Source of the DNA: Gnetum montanum | Taxonomy: Eukaryota > Streptophyta > Gnetopsida > Gnetales > Gnetaceae | Assembly: GCA_015680685.1 (NCBI GenBank) | Contig: MNCI01010839.1 | Location: forward strand, 44,404-108,403 | DNA length: 64,000 nt | Reading direction: 5' to 3' | Part shown: one piece after another, positions 34,141-44,617 of the stretch | Layout of the letters: each line of letters starts with the position of its first letter | How positions within the stretch are numbered: position 1 is the first letter of the stretch | The notes under the pieces: model-generated | Told to the model about the DNA's origin: nothing | Seen by the model: only the letters and a program-made list of their open reading frames with translations | Databases searched by the model: none | Translations under genes and position numbers: made by a program

Positions 34141-35945
34141 TGTAGCAACCGAAAATGTCGGTGGTTGGAAAACACTGAGAGGTCATCGATCATGGTAGTT
34201 TTAAACCTAGATCTACATGAGGGCCATGCTGGATTAAATGGAAATGGGATGCCCTAAATGGTCTGGTCAATCAAACAGGGACTTAATCGATGTCAATAAC
34301 CTTTTGCAAATGTTTAATGTGAAAAATGATGCTTATAACATAAGATAACAATTGTTAAATAAGAGGAAGTGAAAACAATGCATAATGCAATGATAAACAA
34401 GAAAATAAAGTAGAAGTTAGGAAGTGCACCACTTCAAGTTTATGACTTTACTTTGCCAAAGTGGATACAATCGGTTGTGAAACACTGGGAATCATAGAGA
34501 TTCCAAAAGTAACCAAGATGTTCAAAGCAAGCCAACAATGTGCTTGAATGCAAACTCAAAAGCCAACTTGCCAACCTCATTAACAAGATGCTAACTGAAA
34601 ATAGGGGGCCTGTTTTGCCAATTGCTAACTAGATTTGCTAACTTCTCGAGTTTGCGAAAGCCTTTATTTTTGCACAAATTTTTACCAGTCAACCAAATGC
34701 TTAATTTTCCAACCCTTTTAGTGTTCCTTTTTTGGGTATTTATAGTGCTAGGGGAACTTGTGAAGTGAGGCTTGGATGACATGTGTTCCATGTCTTGGAC
34801 CTACAAGATGTTGATGTGTTTATGTTGCATGGGCATGCAAAGCTAATTGATGAGCTTGTTAGACTACAATTACGCTGTCAGAACTGGAGATGTGTGACAA
34901 TGATGTAGACAAGTAGCAAAGCATGTTGAATCAGCATAGCTATCTACTACGCTGTGGGGCGTAGCATGTTTAGCGTAGCATAGCATCTTGCTACGTGGTG
35001 CTACGCTATGCATCATAGCATGCTTGGTGTAGCGTAGCATCTTTCTACGTGTTGCTATGCTATGCAGCGTAGCATGCTTGGCGTAGCATAGAATCTTTCT
35101 ACACATTGCTACACTATGTTACGTAGTGCAGTGTAGCCACCAGTTCAAAGAAAAAATTTGCGATGAAGTTAATTGCATTTTTAAGAAGCTTTGTCATGTG
35201 TTGAAGTGTATCTTCTACTTTTGTATCTTTGCTACGCTATACTACCCTACGTAGCATAGCATGGTGTAGCAACTGACTTCATTCACCCAAGGTTGCAAAA
35301 TTTTTCTTGAAGCCTGATTGTGCTAACAACTACAATCGCGACTTGCTGATCTTACCTTTGAAACAGCTTTTATTTTTTCTTCCATCATTGCTACGCTGTG
35401 CTATGCTATGTAGTGTAGCATAGCGTCACCTATTTTTTGCTTGATCTGCTACTTTTCTAGTAAGGGGAGATTTGCCGAAAGACTTGAAGTTAAGCAAAGC
35501 CACTGGTTTTGAAGATTGGAAGTTCTTGCTCAATGTAATTGAAATCACTAAGTAAGTTTGGCATTTATGCCTTACTTTTGCTACGCTATGCTACACTGCG
35601 TAGCGTAGCACCTCATTCTGCGACTATCTTCTGAGGCCTACTACGCTACATAATGTAGCGTAGCCTAGTAAACTTCTTGACTAGAAAACTTGTCGAACTA
35701 CTTTTCATAGCCTAAGCACCGTCGAAAACCCCACGCATTACTCCTGAGCAGACTGTCTACTGGATGAACTACTTGGGTTGGTAGGTTGGAGAGTCCATTA
35801 GGCCTGTCAACACCGAGAGTAGAAAATTTGCCAAATTGGATAGTCTAAACTTAGAGTGTCCATTTTCTACCAAATTGCCATGACACTACATGAATTCTAA
35901 AGACCCGGTGAAGCAAGAATGCCATTCAAACTTTAGGGTGTTTCA
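34141..35945 (-). mobile_element. Element B 5' LTR
   Basis: 1805 bp, TGTAGCAACC...GGGTGTTTCA on the plus strand, aligned with the C LTRs at both ends. Clusters of TGCTACGCTA/TAGCGTAGCA words form inverted repeats at 34940-35130, 35226-35265, 35388-35430, 35579-35610 (9-bp perfect arms) and 35636-35668. It ends exactly where the E protease frame begins. Confidence 0.85.
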
Positions 35946-36708
35946 ATATTCTTACTAATGAGGAAGCCATCCATGTAGTGATGATTCCATCCTCACTAGG
36001 GGAAGAGAAGTTAACACTCTTAACATTTTTCTATAGAAAAATTAATGTTGATCCTCAGAATGTCAAAGTGACTATAGCCCCTTTATTCATAACCATATGC
36101 ATAGGAAAATTTAAAATACATCAGGTGCATGTTTATGATGGAGCTACAACCAACATCATCCCATGCATGATCATTGAACTCTGAGGCTTAACCAAGCAAG
36201 TATAACCTAGAACCACTACAACTCTAAGTCCTTAAATGGATTAAGAGTTACCATCAAGGTGTCTATCTCATTGGATTTTGTAGCTAAAGAATAATTCCCT
36301 ATACTTGCCAGCTTCTTGGTGGTGGAAGAGACACCAAGATTCAACCTAATCCTAGGAAGATGTTGGCTGGCTTAATTACATGCTATGTCATTACTGATCC
36401 ATCAAGAATATCACCTTCCTTACAAGGAAGGTGAAATAATCATTCATGGTGATAACATGGTTCCCCTAGCTATCAACAATCTAGACATAGATTAGGGATT
36501 TGAAGTGGAGCTTCAAGAAGAAGCTCCCAGTCATGAAAAGCAAAAACCAAAGATAGTCAATGATGACAACAATAGGAAATGGAATACATTATGGGATGAA
36601 CTTCCTTTCAACATCATAAGAAAAGGGAATGGCAAATACAAGCTTGTGCAGAGTAGGTCTTACTAACTCCCTAACCTTGGAAAGACTAGGAAGAATCTAC
36701 ACAACTGA
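35946..36708 (+). pseudogene. Element E protease region, 5' part cut by B
   Basis: Plus-strand copy of the same protease: APLFITICIGKFKIHQVHVYDGATTN (active-site D-D-G changed to Y-D-G), RFNLILGRCWLA, HQEYHLPYKEGEIIIHGD and the tail LWDELPFNI. It ends at TGA 36706-36708. Upstream frame is lost at the B LTR. Orientation is opposite to B and C, which identifies a separate outer element E. Several stops and a frame change near 36240. Confidence 0.8.
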
Positions 36709-37216
36709 ATTTCACTTTAACCTTCCCATGCCCCTATGACTAAATGCACCGATTTCCAAGTAGCCTTACTTTTCTTTTTTTGTTTATTTTATGCATGTAT
36801 CCTAATTTTTTTCGCATTTTTTCCTATTTACTATAGCATTTTTTCCTAAGTTAAAGTAGCATTATATCCGCTAAGACGTTAAACTACCATTACCATCTGC
36901 TAAGAAGTTAAATTGACACTAGGATATACTAACATATTAAACAAGCACTATGGCCTGCCATGACCTTAAACTGGAAGTGTAGCCATAATTTTTCAATATA
37001 ACTTGTGCCCATGATGACCTAAAAATAGCAAACATCTTACTTATTATGATACTTCTTTTTTTCAATTAACCATTAAATGTTATAACCAAAAAACATAAAC
37101 ATAGCCATTTTCAATATCTATAACATTTACAATGTTCACTACTACTATAAATGCATATAGTCAAAAATAAAACCAAAATTTAAATTTGAAGATAAAATTT
37201 CCATAACATACATAAC
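36709..37216. repeat. Element E spacer S2, decayed and in inverted orientation
   Basis: AT-rich. Units appear reversed relative to A-C as expected for a plus-strand element: GGCCTGCCATGACCTTAAACT near 36953-36973, and decayed GACGTTAAACTACC and AGAAGTTAAATTG nearby. No gene seen. Confidence 0.55.
37212..37216. repeat. Left target-site duplication of C (ATAAC)
   Basis: ATAAC precedes the left LTR; ATAGC at 55931-55935 follows the right LTR. Four of five bases match, which fits an old duplication with one mutation. Confidence 0.55.
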
Positions 37217-38836
37217 TGTAGCGATCGAAAACGTCAATGGTTGGAAAACACCGAGGGGTCGGCGGGCATGATAGTTTCGACCCCATACCCATGAGAGGGC
37301 CATGCTGGGTATGTGTGGATATGGGGTGCCCTGAACGGTCTGGTCGATCAGACAGGGACTTACGTCATCTTCTATATAGCCTTTTGCAACATATATATTT
37401 TGAAAACAAAATGCAAAGTAATGCTTAAAAATGAATAAAATAGAAAGAATAGTGCATAATGAGATAATAAGAAAGAAATAAAGTAAAATGTAGTTAGAAA
37501 CATGCACTTCTCCAAAGCTACAAGTTTTCTCTGTCAAGGTGGATACAATCGGTTGCACAGCATGATCAAGTGCGGAGATCCCAAGATTAACCAGGGCGTA
37601 TAGAGAACAGAACAGGTTGTGTGCTTGGGGGCAGCCTTGGGAGTTGACAATACAAGGATTCTATGAAGGTAGTAGAAAGGGTATAGAAAAAAATATTAGA
37701 ATATTATGGCAACGTGCCAGGGAGAGAGCTTGAGTGCCAGAGAAAAGAGTAGGAGACTTAGCAAAAGAGTGCCAACCAAACCGAGGATTGGACCTCTTTT
37801 GAATATTGTTTTTCAAAAAATTCTGAACCCTTTGAATTCTATTTTGTTCAAAATTTTTGAGCCTCTTTGAATGCTATTTCTTGGGGTATTTATAGGACCA
37901 AATGGCATGCGTTGACCTGCTGGCACCACACATGCTGCATATGACCGTTGGACTTGCAAGACCATTGTAATGTGAACCTGCTATGCTATAACTATAAAAT
38001 TTCCATGCTGTAATTGCGCTGTCAGCATCTGGAGACATGTGCCAATAGTTCAATTAGGTGAAGTGCATTGATGTTGCACAACCACCCACATGCCTTGCTA
38101 TGCTTTGTAGCGTAGCATGCTTGGCATAGCATCTTGTCGTTCGTTCTACTATATGTGCGATGCATGCTTGCTATGCTATGCTACGCTACATAGTGTAGAA
38201 TAGTGTAGCAACTCACCTTAGTCACAAAAGCTTTGCTGATTTATCAAGTTTTCTTCCTGAAATGCATGTCTTGCGAACTTTGCTACTTCTATCCTTTGAG
38301 CTGCCTTCTGTCTCTTCCCCAGGATTACTACACCTTGCTGCACTTTGTAGCTCAATGTAGCGTAGCAGTAGACATGGTCCGCCGCTTCCTGGTGGAAAGG
38401 GATATTAGTGAAGGATTTGAAATTGAGCGTGGAGAAATATTGGTGAATCTATTGCCATGCTATGCTATGTTATGTGGTGTAGCATAGCATGGAACTTCAT
38501 TCTACAATTGTCTTTTGAAGCTTGCTATGCTACATGGCAAGGTGTAGCATAGCGTAGCAGAATTCATGACTTAGAAACCTTGCCGAACTATTCCTGGTGC
38601 ACCCAGAATGTTGCTGCCAACTCTATGCCATTTCTGAGTAGGTTGTCGATTGGATAGGCTACTTAGGTGGATAGGCAGGATGAGCTATAGAGCCTATTTA
38701 CACCTAAAGTATAAAATTTAACGAACTGGCCAGCCCGAACTCGGAGCATTCTCCTCCTAATGAACTGTCGTAGTGCTTACATGGATTCTAAGCCCTAGTG
38801 AAGCTAGAATGACCTCACATTTTTTAAGGTGTTTCA
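37217..38836 (-). mobile_element. Element C 3' LTR
   Basis: 1620 bp, TGTAGCGATC...AAGGTGTTTCA, partner of 54327-55930. A TATA-like TATATAGCC lies near 37373. TGCTACGCTA/TAGCGTAGC inverted-repeat clusters occur at 38093-38216, 38327-38370, 38457-38495 and 38526-38560. Confidence 0.9.
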
Positions 38837-39903
38837 TTAATCCCTCTTTATCAATGTCTAGAGAACAGGCTCAATAGACATCAGCAAAGAATACAAAACA
38901 TCGTAGCAGGCGAGATGCTGAGGCTATCGCTTGGTGAGTGTCGAGACGTCACTTGGCCGCACATGAGAGTGTTGCATTGGTTTTGTAGAGGTTAAGTTAG
39001 AGAGCAAAGATGATGTTTAGTAGAGTCCCTCGTCAGAATGCTTGGAGGGACTCCTTTGCATTTTCATCTTTGGTTGGCGTTGTTCTTCAACCTTTCATAG
39101 GACGGGTACTTCCTTCACAAGATGAGTTGTGTTACATTTGTGAAGAGTTTTGACCCACCTACCAGTGTGTTCCATGAAGCAAGCTATGTTACACATGCCA
39201 TGGAACTAGCACTGTGTTCCCTAGGTGGTGAGCTATGTTACACGCGCCTCAGGAGTTTGCACTTTGTAGTATCCAAGCTAGTCGAGGCACTTGTTTTGTG
39301 ATGCTGTAGCATTTGCTGTTGTAGTGAGATGTGTCTATGAGGATAAGGTCTTGCTAGTTGCTAGCATTATTGTGACTCTTGGGCACCATGATGGTGTGAG
39401 ATGCCCAAAGAAAAAAGGCCAGTAGAGGCCTTGGCAGCACCGGTGTGGAGGAGCTAGCCTCCGAGACATCGGGAGTCATTTTTGGTGTAGATGCACTGGA
39501 ATCCCCACCAAAGGCATGCATGCTTAGTTCAGATATGGGATTAGCTACCACATAGCTAAACATCTTTCAGGCTAAGACGTTGGCAAGGGACTGGAGAGTA
39601 AAAATATTGTGGCTAGACCACAATACTTCTGGCACTCCAGATGTGGGAACTAGCCCAGGAACTACCATTAGGGAGATGGGCCATGGCGATGGTAGGTTCG
39701 AAGGGCTAGTGTGACTCCATATGGCATCTTTAAAGGATCAGCATGATGCCAAGGGTGGCAGTGTTGCGTGTGTCCCAAACCACATTCTTAGTGTGTTGTG
39801 AATGGCGTTCTAGAGCTATGACATCCCACACACACATTAGCATCGCGCCCACTCATTCGATGTGTATCTAGTGCTGGTGCATGCATAGGATGCGACACGA
39901 ACT
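38837..39903 (-). other. Element C non-coding region between integrase spacer and 3' LTR
   Basis: Starts with the polypurine tract next to the LTR. Three loosely repeated units with GCTATGTTACAC-like cores occur near 39124, 39181 and 39231 (period about 50-57). An open frame at 39563-39354 has no relatives among the other copies here and I do not call it a gene. Confidence 0.6.
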
Positions 39904-40212
39904 TAGTTTAAGGTCTTGGTAGACTATGTGCTGGTTTAAGGTCCCAGGGGACTGCTGTGCTAGTTTAATGTCCCAGTAGACCGTACATGCTAGTTTATCA
40001 TTGTAGCAGACATGCAACACCATTTTATAATCATAGTGGACTAATAGTGCTAGTTTTATGTCGTAGCGGATGATTGCTGCCAATTTTATGCCGTAGCGGG
40101 TGCTGCTCGATGCTACTAGTTTATCGTCATTGCGAATGCTACTCGGTGCTGTTGCTAGTTTATCATCGTAGTGGATAGTGCTTGGTGTGACTGCCATTTT
40201 ATCATCATAGTG
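39904..40212. repeat. Spacer array S3 of C, 3' of integrase
   Basis: About ten decayed units, from AGTTTAAGGTCTTGGTAGAC through AGTTTATCATCGTAGTGGA. Same unit family as S1 and S2, now at the third module boundary. Confidence 0.75.
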
Positions 40213-40238
40213 GATGGTGCTTGTTATTTCCATTGTGC

Positions 40239-43200
40239 TTCAGATGTAGTACGGCTTGAGGTACGAGTGGTTCACCAAGTTGGCAAACTCGTTGCCATCC
40301 ATGTCCACTAGTTTGAAGGCTCCATTTCTTAAGGCTTTGGTGACCATGTAAGGACCTTCCCAGTTTGCTGAGAATTTTCTCACATGCTCATAGAAGGCCT
40401 TGAGGATGAGGTCTCCTTTCTACACTGGTTGTCGATGTGTGTTTGCACGGAGATTTTGCTGCTGTTTACTCTGGTAGTGCTCAATTCATCTCAGCGTCTG
40501 CATGCATTCATCCTCCACTGAATTGAGGTTGATGGTTCACAATTCGTTGTTCTGGGCTTCACGCACAATGCCAGACAGGATCATCCATAGTGAGGGTACC
40601 TACAACTCAAGAGGAAATATAGCTTCAAATCCATAAATGAGACTGTAAGGGGTCTTACTTGTTGCAGTTCTACAAGTCATTCTGTAGGCCTACAAGATGT
40701 AGAGGATTTGCTTGTGCCACTACCTCTTGATTTTGTTAAGCATCTACTTCAGCAAGTTAATGATGGACTTATTTGCTACTTCTGCCTGCCTGTTCGCCTA
40801 CGGATAATAAGGGGAAGAAAATGATTGTTTAATGCCTAGATTGCTACAGAACGTTCAGGTTTCCATACTACTGAACTGTGGCCCATTGTGGATCACAATA
40901 GTTATTGGAAGGCCAAACCTTGTCACAATGTTGTCGAGGATGAAGTGGGATTTGCTGAGACGTCATCTTCCTTAGGGGAATAGCTTCCACCCACTTGGTA
41001 AAATACTTTGTAGTAGTGATAATGAAGCTATACCCTATGGAGGACTTAGGTGTGATAGGCCCTATGAGGTCTAGTCCCCATCAATGGAAGGGCCATGTGA
41101 TTTTCATTGGATGTAGATCTGTAGGTGCTATGTGTATGAAATTTGCATATTTGTGGCACGTGTCACACATCTTGACTTTCGACAGGCAGTCACGCTCCAT
41201 GTAAGGCCAATAGTACCCTAGGCATCTAATTTTGGCAGCCATAGCCCTGGGTGCTATATGTCCACTACATAGCCCCTCATGTACTTCATTAACTACCTTT
41301 TGCACTTACTCACCACCCACGCATGCTAGCAATATCTCATCATAGGAGCGTCGGCACAGGGCATCACTTCCCATGAGCACATATTTTCAGCCATGCTTAC
41401 GGATTGCATCTCTCTACGTAGATGTCAATCCACCTGGGGGCTTGCCATGCTACAGATGTCAATCCACCTAGGATTGCATCTCTCTTGGGTATCTGCAGCA
41501 CTGACAAATGTCATGGGTTCCACCTAAGTGATAGGCTCTACACATTCTATGATCAAGGTTGGTAGGTTTTCCAGGGAATGTGATGGAATGTTTAATGCTA
41601 GGGTAGCTAAGGCATCTTCCATGATGTTTTCATTGCGCAGCACATGTTGCACATCAGTGGTCATAAATTGCTTAAGTAGGACTTTTGCTAGGTCGCAGTA
41701 GGGTTGCAGGTGCATAGCTTTGCAGGTGTAGACTTTGGTGATTTGATTCACGACTAGTTGTGAATCTCCCTGGATTGCCAAGTTTTTTATGCATAGTGCT
41801 TAAGAAGTTAAGAGGCCTTTGAGTAGCCCATCATACTCTGCCACGTTGTTGGTGCAAGGGAATGTAAATTGATAAGCGGATGGGTGCATTTCCCCATAGG
41901 GAAATGTGATGACAGTCATGGCACTACCTCCTCGCATGGTTGAAGTGCTGTCGAAGTGCAAGGTGGCTTCGAAATGCAGTGAAACAATATTGACATTGCT
42001 AAGTATTTGTCTAGGAACTCAAGGTCTATGGTTTCCTAGTCATCGACTGGTGAGGCTGTGAGTTGGGTCGCTATGGCTTGACCCTTTGTCGATGATTGAC
42101 TTACATAGCATAGGTCGAGTTCTGTGGTTATTGCCTTCCATTGGGCTATCTTTCTACTTTCGTATAGGTTTTTGGTAATAGCCCAGAGTATATTGCTTTT
42201 GCAAATGATGTTGGTTGTGCTGCAGAACAAGTAATGTCACTACTTTTTTAGTGCAAACACTAAGGCTAGGAAATTCCTCTACACTTCATTGTATTTTGCC
42301 TCGTATGCTACTAGTGCATGGCTTAGGTAATACACTGGTATCTCAGAACCTTCATCTCGCTTCTGACATAGCAATGCCGATATGGATGTGTCAAAGGTGG
42401 TAAGGTATATGAATAAAGGTTTGTCCCTTTGTGGTGGGTGCACCGTCAGGAGGTACGAGAGCTCCTTCTTCAGGTCGTCGAAGGCTTGTTGGCACTGGGT
42501 TGTCCATTCAAAGTCAAGCCCCTTCTTTAGAAGATGTTGCATGGGGTGTAACTTGTTGGTCAACCTTGCTATAAACCTTCCGATGAATTGCACCCTACCT
42601 TGTAAACCACGTAACTCTTTAAGGTTTGTGGGAGGCGCTAGGTTGACGATGGCCTTGACTTTGTCAGGGTACACCCGTATTCCAGCCTCTAATACTACGA
42701 ACCATAACATGCGTCCTATTTTCACCCTGAAGATGCACTTCTTAGGATTGAGGCATAGATCATGCATTTTATAGCATTTGAAGACTACCCCTAGATCGCG
42801 TGGGTGATCAGCTACCTCCTTGGACTTAACCTCTATATCATCTACGTAGTCATTTAATGTTTCTAGGATGTAGTCACTGAAAATGTAAGTTATGGCTCGC
42901 TAGTAGGTTGCTCCAGCATTCTTGAGCCCAAACAGCATCATGGTATAGCAGAAGGTCCCCCATGGGGTCATGAAGGTTGTTGACAGCTGGTGCTCTGGAT
43001 TAATGAAGATTTGGTTGTGTCTGGAGAAACCATCCATGAAGGATAGCAGAGCATGGCTAGCCGTGGTGTTGATGAGCTGATCAATGCTCGGGAGTGGGAA
43101 GTTGTCTTTGATCATTACCTTGTTCAAGTCTCAAAAGTCTATACAGATCCATATCCCTCCCATTTTCTTTGAAACTACAATGACGTTGGACACCCATTTT

Positions 43201-43780
43201 GAATAGTCGACCACGTGGATGAAACCTACTTAGTATAGCTTAGTGATTTCATCCCTCACAACTAGTGTGATTTCTAGCTTAACTTTACGAGCTTTCTACT
43301 TGACTGCCTTCACGTGTGGGTCTAGGACAATGTTGTGCTGAATAAGCCATGGATCTAGACCTGACATGTCGCTGTACAACCATGCAAAGACATCGATGTT
43401 GTCTTGCATAATTTTAGCTACACTTTTATGTGTTTGTGTGTCTAGGAGGGAGCTGAGTCTTAACTTTTTCACCTCCCCTTTTAACGTGGTCATAGGTGTC
43501 TCAACCAGAGGGTCCTCGATTACATCCCCAGCCTCTAAGTCTATGGCTTGGACCATGTGCTTGGGCCAATCAAGGGATGCTTCTAAGGTTGCTATAGTGC
43601 TAGTCGTAGTCAACCCCTAGTTGATCATGTCGAGGTTCAACTGTCTTGCAAGCTTGCCCTGTGGCCTTGCTAATGTTAAAGACATGGAAAGGTCATGATG
43701 GATTCCCATCTCTCACTTGACTTTCCATCATAAGATGCAAGCTTAGTTAATGGGCATCAAAGATTGTGTGAAACGAAAAT
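40239..43780 (-). pseudogene. pol: Element C pol: RT, RNase H, second RNase H, integrase
   Basis: The fullest pol in the window. RT: IDVFAWLYSDMSGLDP, GGIWICIDF, LPSIDQLINTT, MLFGLKNAGATY, YVDDIEVK. Gypsy RNase H: VYYLSHALVAYEAKYNEV. A second RNase H of the archaeal-like kind known from Tat/Ogre elements follows: NNVAEYDGLLKGLL, then GDSQLVVNQ (near 41755-41781) and RNENIMEDALATLA. Integrase: zinc-binding HEGLCSGHIAP...CDTCHKYA (41270-41125), core start GLDLIGPITPK and KYFTKWVEAIPL, and C-terminal NWEGPYMVTKAL...LKPYY ending at TGA 40239-40241. Stops and frameshifts occur throughout, most in integrase. The 5' limit at 43780 is a possible splice acceptor (TTTGCAG); the first ATG of the block is near 43729. 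Confidence 0.88.
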
Positions 43781-43840
43781 CTGCAAAGCAACGCCAAGAT
43801 GTAACTTGCTAAGTGTGGCAGCGTAAAGATTGAATGTTTA

Positions 43841-44280
43841 CTAGTTTAAGGTCATGGTGGACCACCAACGCACAAGAGTGTAGAATTGCTAAAGGTATAA
43901 AATTGCTGATGTAAAGTGCGAAGCTGTGTAATTGTTGATATGCAAATGCCAAACTGCTAGTTTAATGTCACTTCGAACTACCATATTGCAACATGCAAGA
44001 TCTTAATATGCAAAGTAATAGTATGCAAAATAGGAAATTGTGGGTATGAGAAGTATCAAACTGCTAGTGTGAAAATGAAAACATGAAACCCCTAGAAAAT
44101 GTGATACCACCTATGTGGAGGAGGATGAGATAACTACAGGTGCAAGCATGTGGTGTTGTTAGTTTCACATTATCTGTGGACCACGAACGTAATGGGTTGA
44201 AACTACTAATTTAGGGTCTTTTTGGACCCTGAGGGGTGCAACTACGCTAGGATTGCTAGTTTAAGGTCTTCTTGTACCCT
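43841..44280. repeat. Spacer array S1 of C
   Basis: Units AGTTTAAGGTCATGGTGGACC, AGTTTAATGTCACTTCGAAC and later AGTTTAAGGTCTTCTTGTACC, separated by AT-rich filler. Located between RT and the antisense-gene promoter. Confidence 0.78.
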
Positions 44281-44374
44281 TAATAAAAAACAAATATTAA
44301 TTGTTTTTTGTTTTCGGGAAGGTAAGTAGTTTTCTTGAAGCGTGTCAAGGCTTTAATGCTAATAATGTTATGAT

Positions 44375-44470
44375 GTTGTGGCAAGCATGCTACACTGTAC
44401 GGTGCACTCCGCATTAATTGGAGAAAGAGAGGGTGGCAAGTTTCCCTCCTCTTATGGCCATAAATAGGGG
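44375..44470 (+). promoter_or_regulatory. Promoter block of antisense gene C, TATA at 44458-44469
   Basis: CCATAAATAGGG corresponds to CTATAAATAGGG of B. Upstream GCATGCTACACT, CATTAATTGGAGA and AAGTTTCCCT are shared with B. About 150 bp separate the TATA box from the ATG at 44618. Confidence 0.68.
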
Positions 44471-44617
44471 TTAGACCCTAGAAATTTGACCATTTTTATC
44501 GTAAGAGTGCAGAACCCTCATCGGAGCACAAGGCAATTTCGGAGCACGAAGCAATTGTGTTGATCGATTAGCAAGGTGAATTTCTATAGCGAAGGGCAGA
44601 AATCTACAAGTGAGACC

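Larger units (their letters stand above)
14744..35945 (-). mobile_element. Element B: Tat/Ogre-like element with antisense gene, interrupted by F
   Basis: Minus orientation. Right to left: 5' LTR 34141-35945, decayed primer-binding site 34118-34134, two leader repeats, gag, protease, spacer array, opposite-strand gene 24518-29081, the F insertion, promoter of that gene, spacer array, RT and both RNase H regions up to 14744. Integrase and 3' LTR must lie left of A, outside the window. About 14.2 kb remains when F and its target duplication are removed. Its right LTR end abuts the protease frame of E. Confidence 0.78.

Noticed and set aside
34870-35106. Open frame of 78 codons with repeated MLCYAKHAT
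   Set aside because: It is the translation of TAGCGTAGC words in the B LTR, not a protein gene.
39354-39563. Minus-strand open frame in the C 3' region
   Set aside because: No counterpart in the other elements and no recognisable domain.
42382-42774. Plus-strand open frame of 130 codons
   Set aside because: Shadow of the RT/RNase H frame on the minus strand.
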